NCBI GenBank assembly: GCA_016025055.1
Contig: CP065590.1
Location: forward strand, 2,170,001 to 2,234,000
Origin: Chryseobacterium indologenes
GTDB lineage: Bacteria; Bacteroidota; Bacteroidia; Flavobacteriales; Weeksellaceae
Length of the DNA stretch: 64,000 bases
Direction of reading: 5' to 3'
The translations under genes and the position numbers were made by a program. Positions 37,846 to 48,249 of this stretch are shown one piece after another; position 1 is the stretch's first letter; the number at the start of each line of letters is the position of its first letter. The notes beneath the pieces are model-generated. The model worked only from the letters and a program-made list of their open reading frames with translations. It was not told the origin of the DNA and did not search any database.

Positions 37846-39600
37846 ATGAGACAATACTTTCTGTCAATAGCTATTTTCCTTGGAATTGTAATAGGTGCCC
37901 AGCAGAAGACATTCTGTAATCCCATCAATATTGATTATGGCTATACGCCGTTTGAAGCCTTTTCGAAACAAGGAAAACATCGTGCTACAGCAGATCCGGT
38001 AATTGTTAATTTTAAAAATAAACTTTTCCTTTTCTCCACCAACCAGGAGGGATATTGGTATAGTGATGATATGCTGGACTGGAAATTTGTCAAAAGAAAA
38101 TTTCTAAGAGATAATAAATATATTCACGATCTTAATGCTCCGGCTGTCTGGGCCATGAAAGATACATTGTATGTTTTCGGTTCAACATGGGAGCAGGATT
38201 TCCCGATCTGGAAAAGTACAAATCCTACTAAAGACGATTGGAAAATTGCCGTGGATACCTTAAAAGTAGGTGCCTGGGATCCGGCGTTCCATTATGATGA
38301 AGATAAAAATAAACTTTATCTCTATTGGGGATCCAGCAATGAATGGCCGCTATTGGGAACTGAAGTCAAAGTAAAGACTCTTCAGTCAGAAGGTTTTGTA
38401 AAGCCTATCCTCAGATTAAAACCGGAAGACCATGGTTGGGAAAGATTTGGGGAGTACAATGATAATGTTTTTCTGCAGCCTTTTGTAGAAGGAGCATGGA
38501 TGACAAAGCATAACGGAAAATATTATATGCAGTACGGAGCTCCAGCCACGGAATTCAGTGGGTATTCGGATGGAGTATATGTGAGTAAAAGTCCTTTGGA
38601 AGGCTTCGAATATCAGCAGCACAACCCTTTTTCATACAAACCGGGAGGTTTTGCCAGAGGAGCAGGGCACGGTGCTACTTTTGAGGATAACTTTAAAAAC
38701 TGGTGGCACGTTTCCACTATTTTTATTTCCACCAAAAATAATTTTGAAAGAAGACTTGGAATCTGGCCGGCTGGTTTTGATAAAGATGACATAATGTATT
38801 GCAACACAGCGTATGGAGATTATCCTACCTACCTTCCCCAATATGCACAAGGAAAGGATTTTAGCAAAGGACTTTTTGCCGGATGGATGTTACTGAACTA
38901 TAACAAACCCGTGCAGGTTTCTTCTACATTGGGAAGTTACCAGCCCAATTTTGCAGTAGATGAAGATATTAAAACTTACTGGAGCGCAAAAACCGGAAAC
39001 ACCGGAGAATGGTTCCAGACTGATCTTGGGGAGACTTCAACGATCAATGCCATTCAGATCAACTATGCAGATCAGGATGCTGAGTTTATGGGGAAAACTT
39101 CAGGAAAAATGCATCAGTACAAAATCTACGGATTTGATGACGGTAAAAAATGGAAAGTCTTAGTAGATAAAAGTAAAAATACCAAAGATGTTCCGCATGA
39201 TTATATCGAACTGGAAAAGCCAGCCTCCGCAAGATTTCTTAAGATGGAAAATCTGAAAATGCCTACCGGAAAATTTGCCTTAAGCGGCTTCAGGGTATTT
39301 GGAAAGGGAGCAGGAGAACAACCTAAGAAGGTTGAAGGCTTTGTTCCGTTAAGAGCCGATCCTAAAAAATATGGTGAAAGAAGAAGTATATGGATGAAAT
39401 GGCAACAAAATACTGAAGCAGACGGATACGTTATCTATTGGGGGAAATCACCGGATAAATTATATGGCAGCATCATGGTATACGGAAAGAATGAGTATTT
39501 CTTTACGGGTGCTGACAGAGCAGATGCTTATTATTTTCAGATTGAAGCCTTTAATGCCAATGGAATGTCGGAAAGAACAGAGGTTTTTAGATCAGAATAA
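37846..39600 (+). CDS. Exported glycoside hydrolase family 43 enzyme with discoidin-like domain
   Basis: 584 residues with a signal peptide (MRQYFLSIAIFLGIVIGA). The GH43 five-bladed propeller covers about 25-335: catalytic base in TADPVIVNF, pKa-modulating Asp in WDPAFHYDE, and a Glu in the RFGEYNDNVF region are candidates. A F5/8-type (discoidin) carbohydrate-binding domain follows (VDEDIKTYWSAKTGNTGEWF), then a short fibronectin-III-like end. Substrates of GH43 are arabinan, xylan or galactan. It is 27 bp after the previous gene, though unrelated in theme. Confidence 0.83.
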   Translation: MRQYFLSIAIFLGIVIGAQQKTFCNPINIDYGYTPFEAFSKQGKHRATADPVIVNFKNKLFLFSTNQEGYWYSDDMLDWKFVKRKFLRDNKYIHDLNAPAVWAMKDTLYVFGSTWEQDFPIWKSTNPTKDDWKIAVDTLKVGAWDPAFHYDEDKNKLYLYWGSSNEWPLLGTEVKVKTLQSEGFVKPILRLKPEDHGWERFGEYNDNVFLQPFVEGAWMTKHNGKYYMQYGAPATEFSGYSDGVYVSKSPLEGFEYQQHNPFSYKPGGFARGAGHGATFEDNFKNWWHVSTIFISTKNNFERRLGIWPAGFDKDDIMYCNTAYGDYPTYLPQYAQGKDFSKGLFAGWMLLNYNKPVQVSSTLGSYQPNFAVDEDIKTYWSAKTGNTGEWFQTDLGETSTINAIQINYADQDAEFMGKTSGKMHQYKIYGFDDGKKWKVLVDKSKNTKDVPHDYIELEKPASARFLKMENLKMPTGKFALSGFRVFGKGAGEQPKKVEGFVPLRADPKKYGERRSIWMKWQQNTEADGYVIYWGKSPDKLYGSIMVYGKNEYFFTGADRADAYYFQIEAFNANGMSERTEVFRSE

Positions 39601-39639
39601 ATAATTCTTTTATAAACACACTTTGAGCTATCAGGGGTG

Positions 39640-40500
39640 TTATTTATTATCAGCCTTTTGTAGAAATGATTTTATACCATCGATGAGAACAACATCGTTT
39701 GGTGATTTGTCCCAATCCAGATGGCCGCCATTGAATTCATAAAACTCATGCAGTACATTATTTCTGGACAAAACAGAATCGAGTATTTTTCCCTGGCGGG
39801 ATGGAATGACCCGATCGTTCTTTCCGTAATAAGATAGAGTAGGAGGTGATTCTTTTGTAATCCAGTATACAGGACTGGCCACATCGATATCTGAAATTCC
39901 GGCTTTTGGAAAATGAGGATCTACAAGCTGTCTTTCTACAAAGGAGTATTCCTGATAATTTTTAAAACCGGAATCGGAAAGATCTGCCGGTCCGACAATA
40001 TTGATAACTGCTTTAACTTTTTTCAAAAGGTCACACTTGTAAGCGTATAACATGGATAAATGGCCGCCGGCACTGTTTCCCAATAGGATCAGTTGAGGAG
40101 AGTAATGAAGTTTGTTCTCCAAAAAAGAAACCACATGGCCGATATCGTCTGTCTGATTGGGCAAGGCATATTCAGTTTCAGAAGCAAGCCGGTAATTCAT
40201 ATTAACAAAAATGTGACCGGGAAACTGCTTCATCAATGATAAGGCAAAGAATGTCAGCTGTGATTTATTTCCGGCACGCCAGCCACCTCCATGGATCATG
40301 ATAAAAGCCTTTGTGTTTTCGGTGATTTTTTTATGAGGAATATAAAGATCCATGGTTTGTCCGGAATGTGGGCCATATGAAATGTTTTCTTCTTTATCAA
40401 AACCGACCTTATTATCAAAACTAATCTTTTTGTCTTTGCAGTTTATTAAAAGAAGAAATAAGGTGGTCAATAAAAGTGTTCCGATCAACCTTTTTTTCAT
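39640..40500 (-). CDS. Alpha/beta hydrolase, lipoprotein esterase-like
   Basis: 286 residues. The signal ends in a lipobox (LLLINC then KDKK), so it is a lipoprotein. Oxyanion motif MIHGGGWRAG, nucleophile Ser in LLGNSAGGHLSM, acid in YGKNDRVIPS and His in NGGHLDWDK make a complete catalytic set of the BD-FAE / hormone-sensitive lipase type. It faces the GH43 gene, convergent, which suggests a deacetylase acting on plant polysaccharide; that is inference. Confidence 0.85.
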   Translation of the reverse strand: MKKRLIGTLLLTTLFLLLINCKDKKISFDNKVGFDKEENISYGPHSGQTMDLYIPHKKITENTKAFIMIHGGGWRAGNKSQLTFFALSLMKQFPGHIFVNMNYRLASETEYALPNQTDDIGHVVSFLENKLHYSPQLILLGNSAGGHLSMLYAYKCDLLKKVKAVINIVGPADLSDSGFKNYQEYSFVERQLVDPHFPKAGISDIDVASPVYWITKESPPTLSYYGKNDRVIPSRQGKILDSVLSRNNVLHEFYEFNGGHLDWDKSPNDVVLIDGIKSFLQKADNK

Positions 40501-40515
40501 ACCATTAAAGATAAA

Positions 40516-40541
40516 AAACCCGTTGAGATCTCAACGGGTTT
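40516..40541 (-). terminator. Terminator of the first receptor gene
   Basis: AAACCCGTTGA, GATC, TCAACGGGTTT is a perfect 26-bp palindrome. On the minus strand it runs into TTTTTTAT, so it terminates the receptor gene ending at 40583. It sits just upstream of the esterase start at 40500. Confidence 0.9.
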
Positions 40542-40582
40542 GTGTACAAAATAATTGATTTAAATATGAAGAAAGATAATTT

Positions 40583-42835
40583 CTATCTTGTTCTGCTTTT
40601 AATAGAGTCTGATGCCCCTTCAATGTCTCTTACCTTTTTCACCTTCTGATTTCCAAAGTTGTAGGTAAGGCTTACCATGATGTTCCTTGGGTACTGGTTT
40701 TGGTGTACATAATTGTAGTTTCCATTGGCCTGGTAATCTTCGATCTTAACAATATTTGTTCTTAAAATATCATTAAGATTCACTGCGAAAGTCCAGTCAT
40801 TCCAGGTTTTCTTTATACTAAGGTCTAAACTCATCAGGCTTTTTAATTGACCGAGCTCAATTTGTTGCTTATCTATATAGAAATAATTAATTCCCAGGAA
40901 CCACGTTTTCTTTTTATCAAGACGGATGGTATTATTGGTCTGGATCAAAAGACTCGTAGATTTTATATTATTAGTATATACAATAAACTGGCCATCTTTA
41001 TTTTTAAATCGATCTCCTGTTGTAGGATCGGTATCCAGGCTTCCGTTGTTGATGTTATGCTGAAGTCCGATATTAAAGTTGGTGGTCCAGTATTGTTTGA
41101 AGAATGACTTTTGAATTCCAAACATGGCAGACATTTCCTGTCTGTCTCCGAAATTGGTTCTGATGTATCTCAATACAGGGTTTGATCCAACGGTTCCATC
41201 CGGAGATACAGGATAGCCCTGCAACGGTACCTGGGTAATAGCATCCTTAAAATAAGAATGGTTTAAAATCAGGAAATATGAATTTTTATACATATAGGTA
41301 AGTTCCTGATTGTAGGTAGAAGAGGCTTTTACAAAAGGGTTATTCTGTGTATAATTATAATCTGTAAGGATGTTTTTTACCGGGTTGATTTCCCAGAAGC
41401 TCGGTCTTCTCATTCTGCTGGAGAAGGAATAGGAGATATTGTTTTTTTCATTAATTGCGTAGTTGAAACTCAGGTAAGGAAGAAAGTTATTATAATTTCT
41501 TTCAATTCTTTTCAGATCTTCAGTGGCTGCATTGTCAGAAGTTCCCAGGCTGTTTGTGATCTCATATCTGGCACCAATTTTTCCGGAAAATTTATCAGAA
41601 AATTTCTTTTCTGCCGTTACATACAATCCATAGATATTTTCGTCATAAATAAAGTGATTTGGTTTTGGATCAGGGTTTTTTGCCGGGTCATAAAAGTAAG
41701 TTATGTTTTTAGAATCGTTATCAGTTTTTGTCCTGTTATAATTTCCTCCTACAGAAATGGTCAGGTCATTTTTAAATTTCTGGATATAATCAACCATCCC
41801 TGAGAAGTTATTAATAATCTGAGGAAGGTCCTGGAATACCTGAGTGGTCATATCTTTAATGTCTCCATTACTATTTGAGGCATACGTCCTGTTGTCGGTA
41901 AACTGAAATCTTTTATAATTCAGGTAAGCGGCATTCACATTCAATTTACTCCCCAGAGAATCCGTTTTTAATTCATAGTTTAAGTTCAGAGAATTATTGT
42001 ATGTTCTGGCATCTTCTTTATTTTTTGACCAGGTATAAACCGTGTTGTTGCCGTTTTTTATGGTATTGAATAAGCTTACAGTTGAGTTGTAGCTTTTATT
42101 GGCCCATGTATTCCAGGAAAGAGCAAGGTTACTTTTATCTGTCAATTGGTAATCAATGTTGAGGTAGCCACCTATGTTTTTGTTTGGATCATCGATGTCT
42201 CCTACAGATTCATTGGAAGTATCTGCAGTTCCGTTTCTCAATACATATCTTTGTGCCTGAATATTTTCACCACCATTAAGGTTGGCGCTGATGGCCAGTT
42301 TATCTTTTCTGTAATTGGCAGAGAAGCTTGCCTGGCTGGCATTGTATTTACTTTGTGTGTTTGAAAACCTCATATTTCCGTTAAGTCCGTCACTCATCTT
42401 TTTCTTTAATACGATATTGATGATTCCGTCTGAAGATTCTACCTGATATTCACTGCCGGGAACTGTAATAACTTCAATTTTCTGAATGTTTTCAGCAGGT
42501 GTATTTTTGAGGAACTGAACCAGAGATTCTGCATCCATATTTGTTTTTCTGCCGTTGATATAGATGAGGGCATTATTTTTTCCTGCAATCTTTAATGTTT
42601 TGTCATCTGTTGAAGATAACAAAGGAGTTTGTTTAAGGAGGTCAAAAGTAGTATTTCCCTTAGCAACAGGCGATGCAGCAACATCATATACAAAACGGTC
42701 GCTTTGTTTCTTGAATACCTGTTTAGTGAGGGTAATTCCTTCTATATTTTTTGTTTTTGCCGTGTCGGATTTCTTTTCCTGAGCTAATGCAAAGGTTCCG
42801 AAGATGACAGCCATTGACAAAAGGATACGTTTCAT
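40583..42835 (-). CDS. TonB-dependent-receptor-like outer membrane beta-barrel protein
   Basis: 750 residues with signal peptide (MKRILLSMAVIFGTFALA). Plug-like domain at about 45-140 (TFDLLKQTPLL, LIYINGRKTNMDAE, IEVITVPGSEYQVESSDG), then a long OMP_b-brl_3 barrel (NNISYSFSSRMRRPSFWEIN, FMVSLTYNFG-type last strand). No carboxypeptidase-like N-terminal domain. It is a close paralog of the gene immediately upstream and a more distant one of the receptor at 25.8 kb. Substrate unknown. Confidence 0.86.
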   Translation of the reverse strand: MKRILLSMAVIFGTFALAQEKKSDTAKTKNIEGITLTKQVFKKQSDRFVYDVAASPVAKGNTTFDLLKQTPLLSSTDDKTLKIAGKNNALIYINGRKTNMDAESLVQFLKNTPAENIQKIEVITVPGSEYQVESSDGIINIVLKKKMSDGLNGNMRFSNTQSKYNASQASFSANYRKDKLAISANLNGGENIQAQRYVLRNGTADTSNESVGDIDDPNKNIGGYLNIDYQLTDKSNLALSWNTWANKSYNSTVSLFNTIKNGNNTVYTWSKNKEDARTYNNSLNLNYELKTDSLGSKLNVNAAYLNYKRFQFTDNRTYASNSNGDIKDMTTQVFQDLPQIINNFSGMVDYIQKFKNDLTISVGGNYNRTKTDNDSKNITYFYDPAKNPDPKPNHFIYDENIYGLYVTAEKKFSDKFSGKIGARYEITNSLGTSDNAATEDLKRIERNYNNFLPYLSFNYAINEKNNISYSFSSRMRRPSFWEINPVKNILTDYNYTQNNPFVKASSTYNQELTYMYKNSYFLILNHSYFKDAITQVPLQGYPVSPDGTVGSNPVLRYIRTNFGDRQEMSAMFGIQKSFFKQYWTTNFNIGLQHNINNGSLDTDPTTGDRFKNKDGQFIVYTNNIKSTSLLIQTNNTIRLDKKKTWFLGINYFYIDKQQIELGQLKSLMSLDLSIKKTWNDWTFAVNLNDILRTNIVKIEDYQANGNYNYVHQNQYPRNIMVSLTYNFGNQKVKKVRDIEGASDSIKSRTR

Positions 42836-42915
42836 GTTTGTTTTTTTTTAAGAGTGGTTGAATGATATAGTTTTATGATATTAGGTTCTTGATTTTACAG
42901 CATCATTGGCTGATT

Positions 42916-45140
42916 TCATTTCCCTTGCTTTTTTAGTTTCTGGTTCCCGAAATTATAGGTAACTCCTATACTTATCAGTCTCGGATAGCTGAAGTTGGTG
43001 ATGTTATTGTATTTTCCATCTGGCTGTATTCCGTTGACCCTGTAGTAGCTTTGATTAAATAAGTCGCTCACTTCCGCCATGATAGTCCAGTCACCCGCAA
43101 TTTTTTTCAGGTTAAGATCGAAGCTTTGTCTTACCCCTACTGTTCCTGCTTCCGTAGCTGCTTTGCTGGAGAAAAAGTAATTGACCCCCAAAAACCAGTC
43201 TTTTTTAGAAGAAAGCCTGACAATATTGTTGATTGTCGCAGACATATTGTAGTTCTTAATATCAATGATGTAAGGATCCACCACCTCAATTTCCCCTGGA
43301 GCTGGCATAGAAGTAGGATCATTCAGAACAGCACCTTTATAGGTTACATAAGACAGGTTTACAGAGTAGTTCGTTGTCCAGATATCTTTGAACCAGGATT
43401 TATTCATACCTAGGGTCAGGCTAAGTTCCCTGCTCTTCCCATAATTGGTTCTTATGTATCTCAGAAATCGGGTAGTCTGCATGATTGGATTTCCTTTAAT
43501 ATCGTAAATGATTTTACCATCATCATCTTTTTGGGGAGCCGTTACCGTTCCCTGTAAAGGAAGCATATCAGAGGCAGCAGCATCTTCTACCATATTAAAA
43601 CTAAGATTAGCATAGAATGCATTTTTATACATGTAATTAAGCTCCTGGTTATAATATTTGGATGCCAGTATAAATGGATTGTTCTGTGTATAATTGGTTG
43701 GAGTAAAATAAGTTCTGGAAGGATTAAGTTCCCAAAATCGAGGTCTTCTGATTCTGCTGGAAAAAGTATAGCTGAGGTTGTGGTCAGAATTGATGGTGTA
43801 GTTTAGATTCAGGTAGGGTAGCAGGTTATTGTAGTTTCTCTCAAATCCTGTTTTGTCTACGATATCTCCCGTACTTCTGGTCATTTCGTAACGTGCTCCT
43901 ATTTTTCCGGATAATTTTTCCGTCAGTTTTCTTTCATAGTTGAGGTAGATTCCCAATATGTTTTCCTTGTAAATAAAGTGGTTGGTTTGGTTGGGGTCGA
44001 TGACAAATTCACCTTTTAAAAGTTTATCCTGTCTTGTATCATTATCTGTATTGGTACGGTTGTAGCTGATTCCCATTAACCAGGTCGCTCCTTTGGCAGT
44101 TTTTTTAAGATAGTCGATATTGGCTGCATAGTTGTTGATAATTTGTGGAACTGATTGGTGAAGTGCCCCGTATTTATTGATCGTATCATTCGTCAGAGGA
44201 AAACTTTCATTGAAACTTACTTTATCCCGGTTAAACCATAAATAAGAGACATTCGAAGTAAGTTTACTACCCAGAGAATCTGTTTTTAGCTCGTAATTGA
44301 GATTAAAAGAATGATTTCTTGTCTGTGCATCTTCGTTATTAACCGTTCTGTTTTTTAAAACACCATTTTGCCAGTTGGTGATATCAAGTACCGAATTGAA
44401 ACTTTTGTTGTATCTCATGTTATACGAAAATCCTAAGCTTTGTCTCCTATTAATCTCATAGTCGATATTGAATCCGCCACTGAAGTTTTTATTAGGATCA
44501 TCATTAAAACCATAAGACTCATTTCTGAAGGTTGAGTCTCCGTTGGATAAAGAGTATTTTTGTCTTTCTGTCCAGCTTCCCGTTCTGAAATTTGAATTCC
44601 CCGACCATTTTCCCTGTCTGAAATTAAATGATGCTCCTGCATTAGGATTATTGTAATAAGCCTGTTCATTCTGCATTTTCAAGGTTCCGTTATAGCCGTT
44701 GTTTTTATTCTTTTTCATGACAATATTGATAACTCCTTCCTTAGATTCTACCTGAAATTCACTTCCCGGAACAGTAATCACTTCAATTTTCTGGATATCT
44801 TCTGAGGGAGTTGACTTCAGCATTTCTATCAATGCTTCAGAATCCATATTGGTTTTTTTATTGTTGATATAAATAATGGCATCAGACTTTCCCAGAATCT
44901 TTAATGTTTTTCCGTCAATACTGGAAATCATGGGAGTTTGCTTTAAAAGATTAAAAGTATTGGTTCCCTTTGCAATAGGAGAAGATGCCACATCATAAAC
45001 TAATCGATCGCCCTGCTTTTTGAAAACCTGTTTCTTGATATTCACCGCATCAATAGCATTTACTTTCAGACTGTCTTTTTTTGCTGTGCAGTTATCAATC
45101 CGCCGAAAAATAAAGCTGCTATAAGGATTTGAGTTTTCAT
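42916..45140 (-). CDS. Paralogous outer membrane beta-barrel receptor (frameshift near start)
   Basis: The long frame gives 709 residues beginning in the plug. The real start is the ATG at 45140 with signal peptide MKTQILIAALFFGGLITA; the frame breaks at the T run 45076-45082 (A run on the coding strand). One added A gives QQKKDSLKVNAIDAVNIKKQ and a protein of 741 residues. Plug motifs LLKQTPMISSIDGK, IIYINNKKTNMDSE and IEVITVPGSEFQVESKEG mirror the neighbour, so the pair arose by tandem duplication. Confidence 0.84.
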
Positions 45141-45192
45141 GATGATTATTTTTTAATTGTTAATAGCTTGTATGATTAGTTATTTAACATTA

Positions 45193-45200
45193 CAAAGATA
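45193..45200 (-). promoter_or_regulatory. -7 element upstream of the second receptor
   Basis: On the minus strand it reads TATCTTTG, an exact TAnnTTTG, 52 bp before the ATG at 45140. A CAAT (ATTG on the minus strand) at 45222-45225 is a weak -33 candidate. Confidence 0.5.
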
Positions 45201-45384
45201 TATAATTAATTTAGTATTATGCAATACAAAGTACTGAAAAATATTTTTACTTTTATATAATTAATTGATTTACAATGAATAAAAATTAAATGAAAAATAT
45301 GGTTTGCCTGACCTTTCTGTATAATAAGACAACTGTAACAACAATTTTGTTACAGCAAAAATTCAGATTTTATTAAAAAAGTGA

Positions 45385-45723
45385 TTATTCTCTGTCGAAT
45401 TGAGCCAGTTTTTTATCGACCCAAACCGTAGCAAAAGGGAAAAATGCTGCTAATAAAGCAAAAACAAAATCTTCATCATCCCAGTTGTAAATTTTTCTTG
45501 CAGGAAGACATAATAAAAGATAAAGTGTAAAGAATAAGCCGTGTAAACTTCCCACTACACTAATGAAAATAATAGAATACAGATTTTCATCATATCGAAT
45601 CCAGATCATAGCTACACAATACAGTAAAATACATGAAATGGCCTCTGCAAGACAAATCTGTTTAAACCACTTAATGATTTTGTCCTGGGAATATTTGTTG
45701 AAAAATTTTTCGATGAAGTTCAT
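45385..45723 (-). CDS. DUF3817 family membrane protein
   Basis: 112 residues, three membrane helices. The middle GSLHGLFFTLYLLLCLPARK and the end ALLAAFFPFATVWVDKKL are typical of DUF3817, found in actinobacteria and Bacteroidota and of unknown function. It follows nadD on the same strand at 75 bp. Confidence 0.85.
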   Translation of the reverse strand: MNFIEKFFNKYSQDKIIKWFKQICLAEAISCILLYCVAMIWIRYDENLYSIIFISVVGSLHGLFFTLYLLLCLPARKIYNWDDEDFVFALLAAFFPFATVWVDKKLAQFDRE

Positions 45724-45798
45724 TTCTTTACGTATAATTTGAGTGCTGTAAGTAAGAGTTTTATCAAACTTCTAACCTCTGATTTCTGGTTTGCAAAA

Positions 45799-46383
45799 TT
45801 ACTTATAAAAACTGCTTCCGTCCAAATATTCAAAAACTTCGGGTGGCAGCATAGGCCTTACATTCTTACCCTCTTTAATCATATTGCGGATCTCAGTGGC
45901 GGAAAGTTCTATTATTGGCGCCTTTACCAAAGAAATATTATCGTGCCTCAGATATTCAGAATCCTTTTTTGCTCCGTCAAACACTCTGGGGTACACAATA
46001 ATATGATGGTTTTTGATCAGTATATCAGCGTTTTTCCATTTATGAAGGCTATCCAGATTATCTTCTCCCATAATCAAACTGAAAGAATATTCGGGATACT
46101 TTTCATGAAGATAGGTAAGAGTATCAATCGTGTAGCTGGGCTTCGGAAGTGAAAACTCTACATTGGAAGCTCTCATATTCGGATAGTTTTTTACAGCAAG
46201 CTGAACCATATCCAGTCTGTTGTGGTCATTCAGCAATGATTTTTTATCTTTAAACGGATTTTGCGGACTCACTACAAACCAAAGCTCATCCATGTCTGAA
46301 TTTTCCAGAATATAATTAGCTAAAATAAGATGCCCGATATGAATAGGGTTAAAAGATCCAAAAAATAAACCGATTTTTTTCAT
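45799..46383 (-). CDS. nadD: Nicotinate-nucleotide adenylyltransferase
   Basis: NAD biosynthesis, nicotinate mononucleotide plus ATP to deamido-NAD. 194 residues, normal length. The nucleotidyltransferase signature GSFNPIHIGH is at residues 9-18, and the ISSTEIR-like site appears as IELSATEIRNMI. It lies 46 bp downstream of recJ. Confidence 0.95.
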   Translation of the reverse strand: MKKIGLFFGSFNPIHIGHLILANYILENSDMDELWFVVSPQNPFKDKKSLLNDHNRLDMVQLAVKNYPNMRASNVEFSLPKPSYTIDTLTYLHEKYPEYSFSLIMGEDNLDSLHKWKNADILIKNHHIIVYPRVFDGAKKDSEYLRHDNISLVKAPIIELSATEIRNMIKEGKNVRPMLPPEVFEYLDGSSFYK

Positions 46384-46429
46384 TTGTCAAAGTAAGAGAT
46401 GATAAGCAACAGATAAGGTAAAACAGTAA

Positions 46430-48142
46430 TTATTCTCTGAACTTTACATCTTTGATATTAAGATAATGGGTTACATTGCCTTTCCAGTGATTTTCTTCCA
46501 ATGTGAATGCCAGATCGAAACTTTTAGTTTTAAAATCATCAACAAACTGCCCGAGTTTAAAACCGACACATTCAATATTCCTACCGGTAGATTCTTGTTT
46601 AATATAAAACTTAAGATGGTTGTTATCTTTTCCCATCGTTTTTACATAGCCAGACAGCTTCTGGTTTGTCAATGTAAAAATAGGTTTCATATTATGAGGG
46701 CCAAACGGAGCGAGTTTTCTGTGAAAATTGATAAATTCTCTGTTGATTTCATCAATTTTAATTTCCGTATCAATCGAAATAGAAGGCTCTTTCTGGTGCT
46801 CCTGAATTTTTTCAGAAACAATTCTTTCAAATTTCTCTTTGAATGCAGCAAACTTATCTTTCTCCATAGAAAGTCCGGCAGCGGCGTGGTGCCCTCCGAA
46901 TTTAAGGAAATATTCAGAACACATATCAAGAGCTTCATGAACGTCAAAATCAGAAACAGATCTTGCAGAAGCTACCATTTCCCCATTGTTACCGTCAGTA
47001 AATACAAGGGTAGGTTTGTAATAGGTCTCAATAAGCCGTGAGGCAACAATACCGATTACTCCTTTATTCCATTCAGGATGATAAACGATGGTAGTATGCT
47101 TTGTTTCCTGCTGGGATTCTATAATTTGATTCAAGGCAGACAGCGTAGAATTCATATCCAGTTCACGCCTCTCATCGTTGAGGTTCATGATATCATTCAC
47201 AATCTGGTTGGCATGCTTTAAATTGTCGGAAACCATTAATTCTACCGCGGCTTTACCATGAGATATTCTTCCGGCTGCATTAATTTTAGGAGCAATTTCA
47301 AAAACAATATTGGAAATTTCAAAATGGGAAAGTTTATCCTCAGGAATTAATAGTCTTAATCCCATATTTCTTGTTTTCCTCAGGATTTTTAACCCCATTT
47401 TGGCTAAAACCCTGTTTTCTCCGGTCATTGAAACGATGTCGGCTGCTATGGAAATAGCAAGAAGGTCCGTAAGTTCAAATAATTCGGCTTCCGGAATTTT
47501 ATAAATGGTATTTAATCCCTGGCAAAGCTTAAAGCCTACACCACATCCGGAAAGTTCCTTGAAAGGATATCGGCAGTCGGTTCTTTTAGGATCAAGAACA
47601 GCAGCTGCGTTAGGAATTTCTTCACCCGGAAGGTGATGGTCACAAATAATAAAGTCTATCCCTAAACCAGAGGCATAGCTTATCATATCAAGTGCCTTTA
47701 TTCCACAATCGAGGGCAATGATTAATGAGAAACCATTTTCTTTCGCAAAATCAATTCCTTCTGTAGAAATTCCATATCCTTCAGAATTTCTGTCCGGAAT
47801 ATAGTAATCCAGGTATTTTTTCTCAACAATTTTGCTGAGATAAAGGTACATCAGGGCTACAGCTGTGGTTCCGTCTACATCATAATCGCCATATACCAAT
47901 ATTTTTTCTCCGTTTTCAATTGCAGTAGCAATGCGCTCAACAGCCTTTTGCATATCCGCCATTAAGAACGGGTTATGAATATCGTTAAGGTTCGGTTTAA
48001 AAAATTCTCTGGCCTTTTGATAATTGTCAATTCCCCGCAGAACGAGGAGCTTAGATTCAAAAGTACCAAAACCAAGTGACGAACTTAGTCTGTCCACAAC
48101 TTCCTCATCGGGTTCAGGCTTATAAATCCATTTTTGACTCAT
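46430..48142 (-). CDS. recJ: Single-stranded-DNA-specific exonuclease RecJ
   Basis: 5'-3' exonuclease in recombination and repair. 570 residues. The DHH motifs are intact: VYGDYDVDGTTAVALMY near residue 83, IICDHHLPGEEIPNAAAVLD near 165, and the DHHA1 motif GGHHAAAGLSM near 415. The C-terminal OB domain ends YLNIKDVKF. It diverges from the M48 gene across 107 bp. Confidence 0.96.
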   Translation of the reverse strand: MSQKWIYKPEPDEEVVDRLSSSLGFGTFESKLLVLRGIDNYQKAREFFKPNLNDIHNPFLMADMQKAVERIATAIENGEKILVYGDYDVDGTTAVALMYLYLSKIVEKKYLDYYIPDRNSEGYGISTEGIDFAKENGFSLIIALDCGIKALDMISYASGLGIDFIICDHHLPGEEIPNAAAVLDPKRTDCRYPFKELSGCGVGFKLCQGLNTIYKIPEAELFELTDLLAISIAADIVSMTGENRVLAKMGLKILRKTRNMGLRLLIPEDKLSHFEISNIVFEIAPKINAAGRISHGKAAVELMVSDNLKHANQIVNDIMNLNDERRELDMNSTLSALNQIIESQQETKHTTIVYHPEWNKGVIGIVASRLIETYYKPTLVFTDGNNGEMVASARSVSDFDVHEALDMCSEYFLKFGGHHAAAGLSMEKDKFAAFKEKFERIVSEKIQEHQKEPSISIDTEIKIDEINREFINFHRKLAPFGPHNMKPIFTLTNQKLSGYVKTMGKDNNHLKFYIKQESTGRNIECVGFKLGQFVDDFKTKSFDLAFTLEENHWKGNVTHYLNIKDVKFRE

Positions 48143-48249
48143 TTCACAAAAATAGGGAAAAAAATAGCATTGTGAAACGATCAGGAATGAAGTTTGAGCT
48201 TTATAATTGTTAAAAAATAATTATCTTCGTGCTCCAAATTTAAATGACT

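Noticed and set aside
39615..39641. Hairpin AACAC / GTGTT after GH43
   Set aside because: Only five pairs with a 17-nt loop, too weak to call a terminator.
46466..47041. 191-codon plus-strand frame opposite recJ
   Set aside because: Shadow of recJ, which has complete catalytic motifs.
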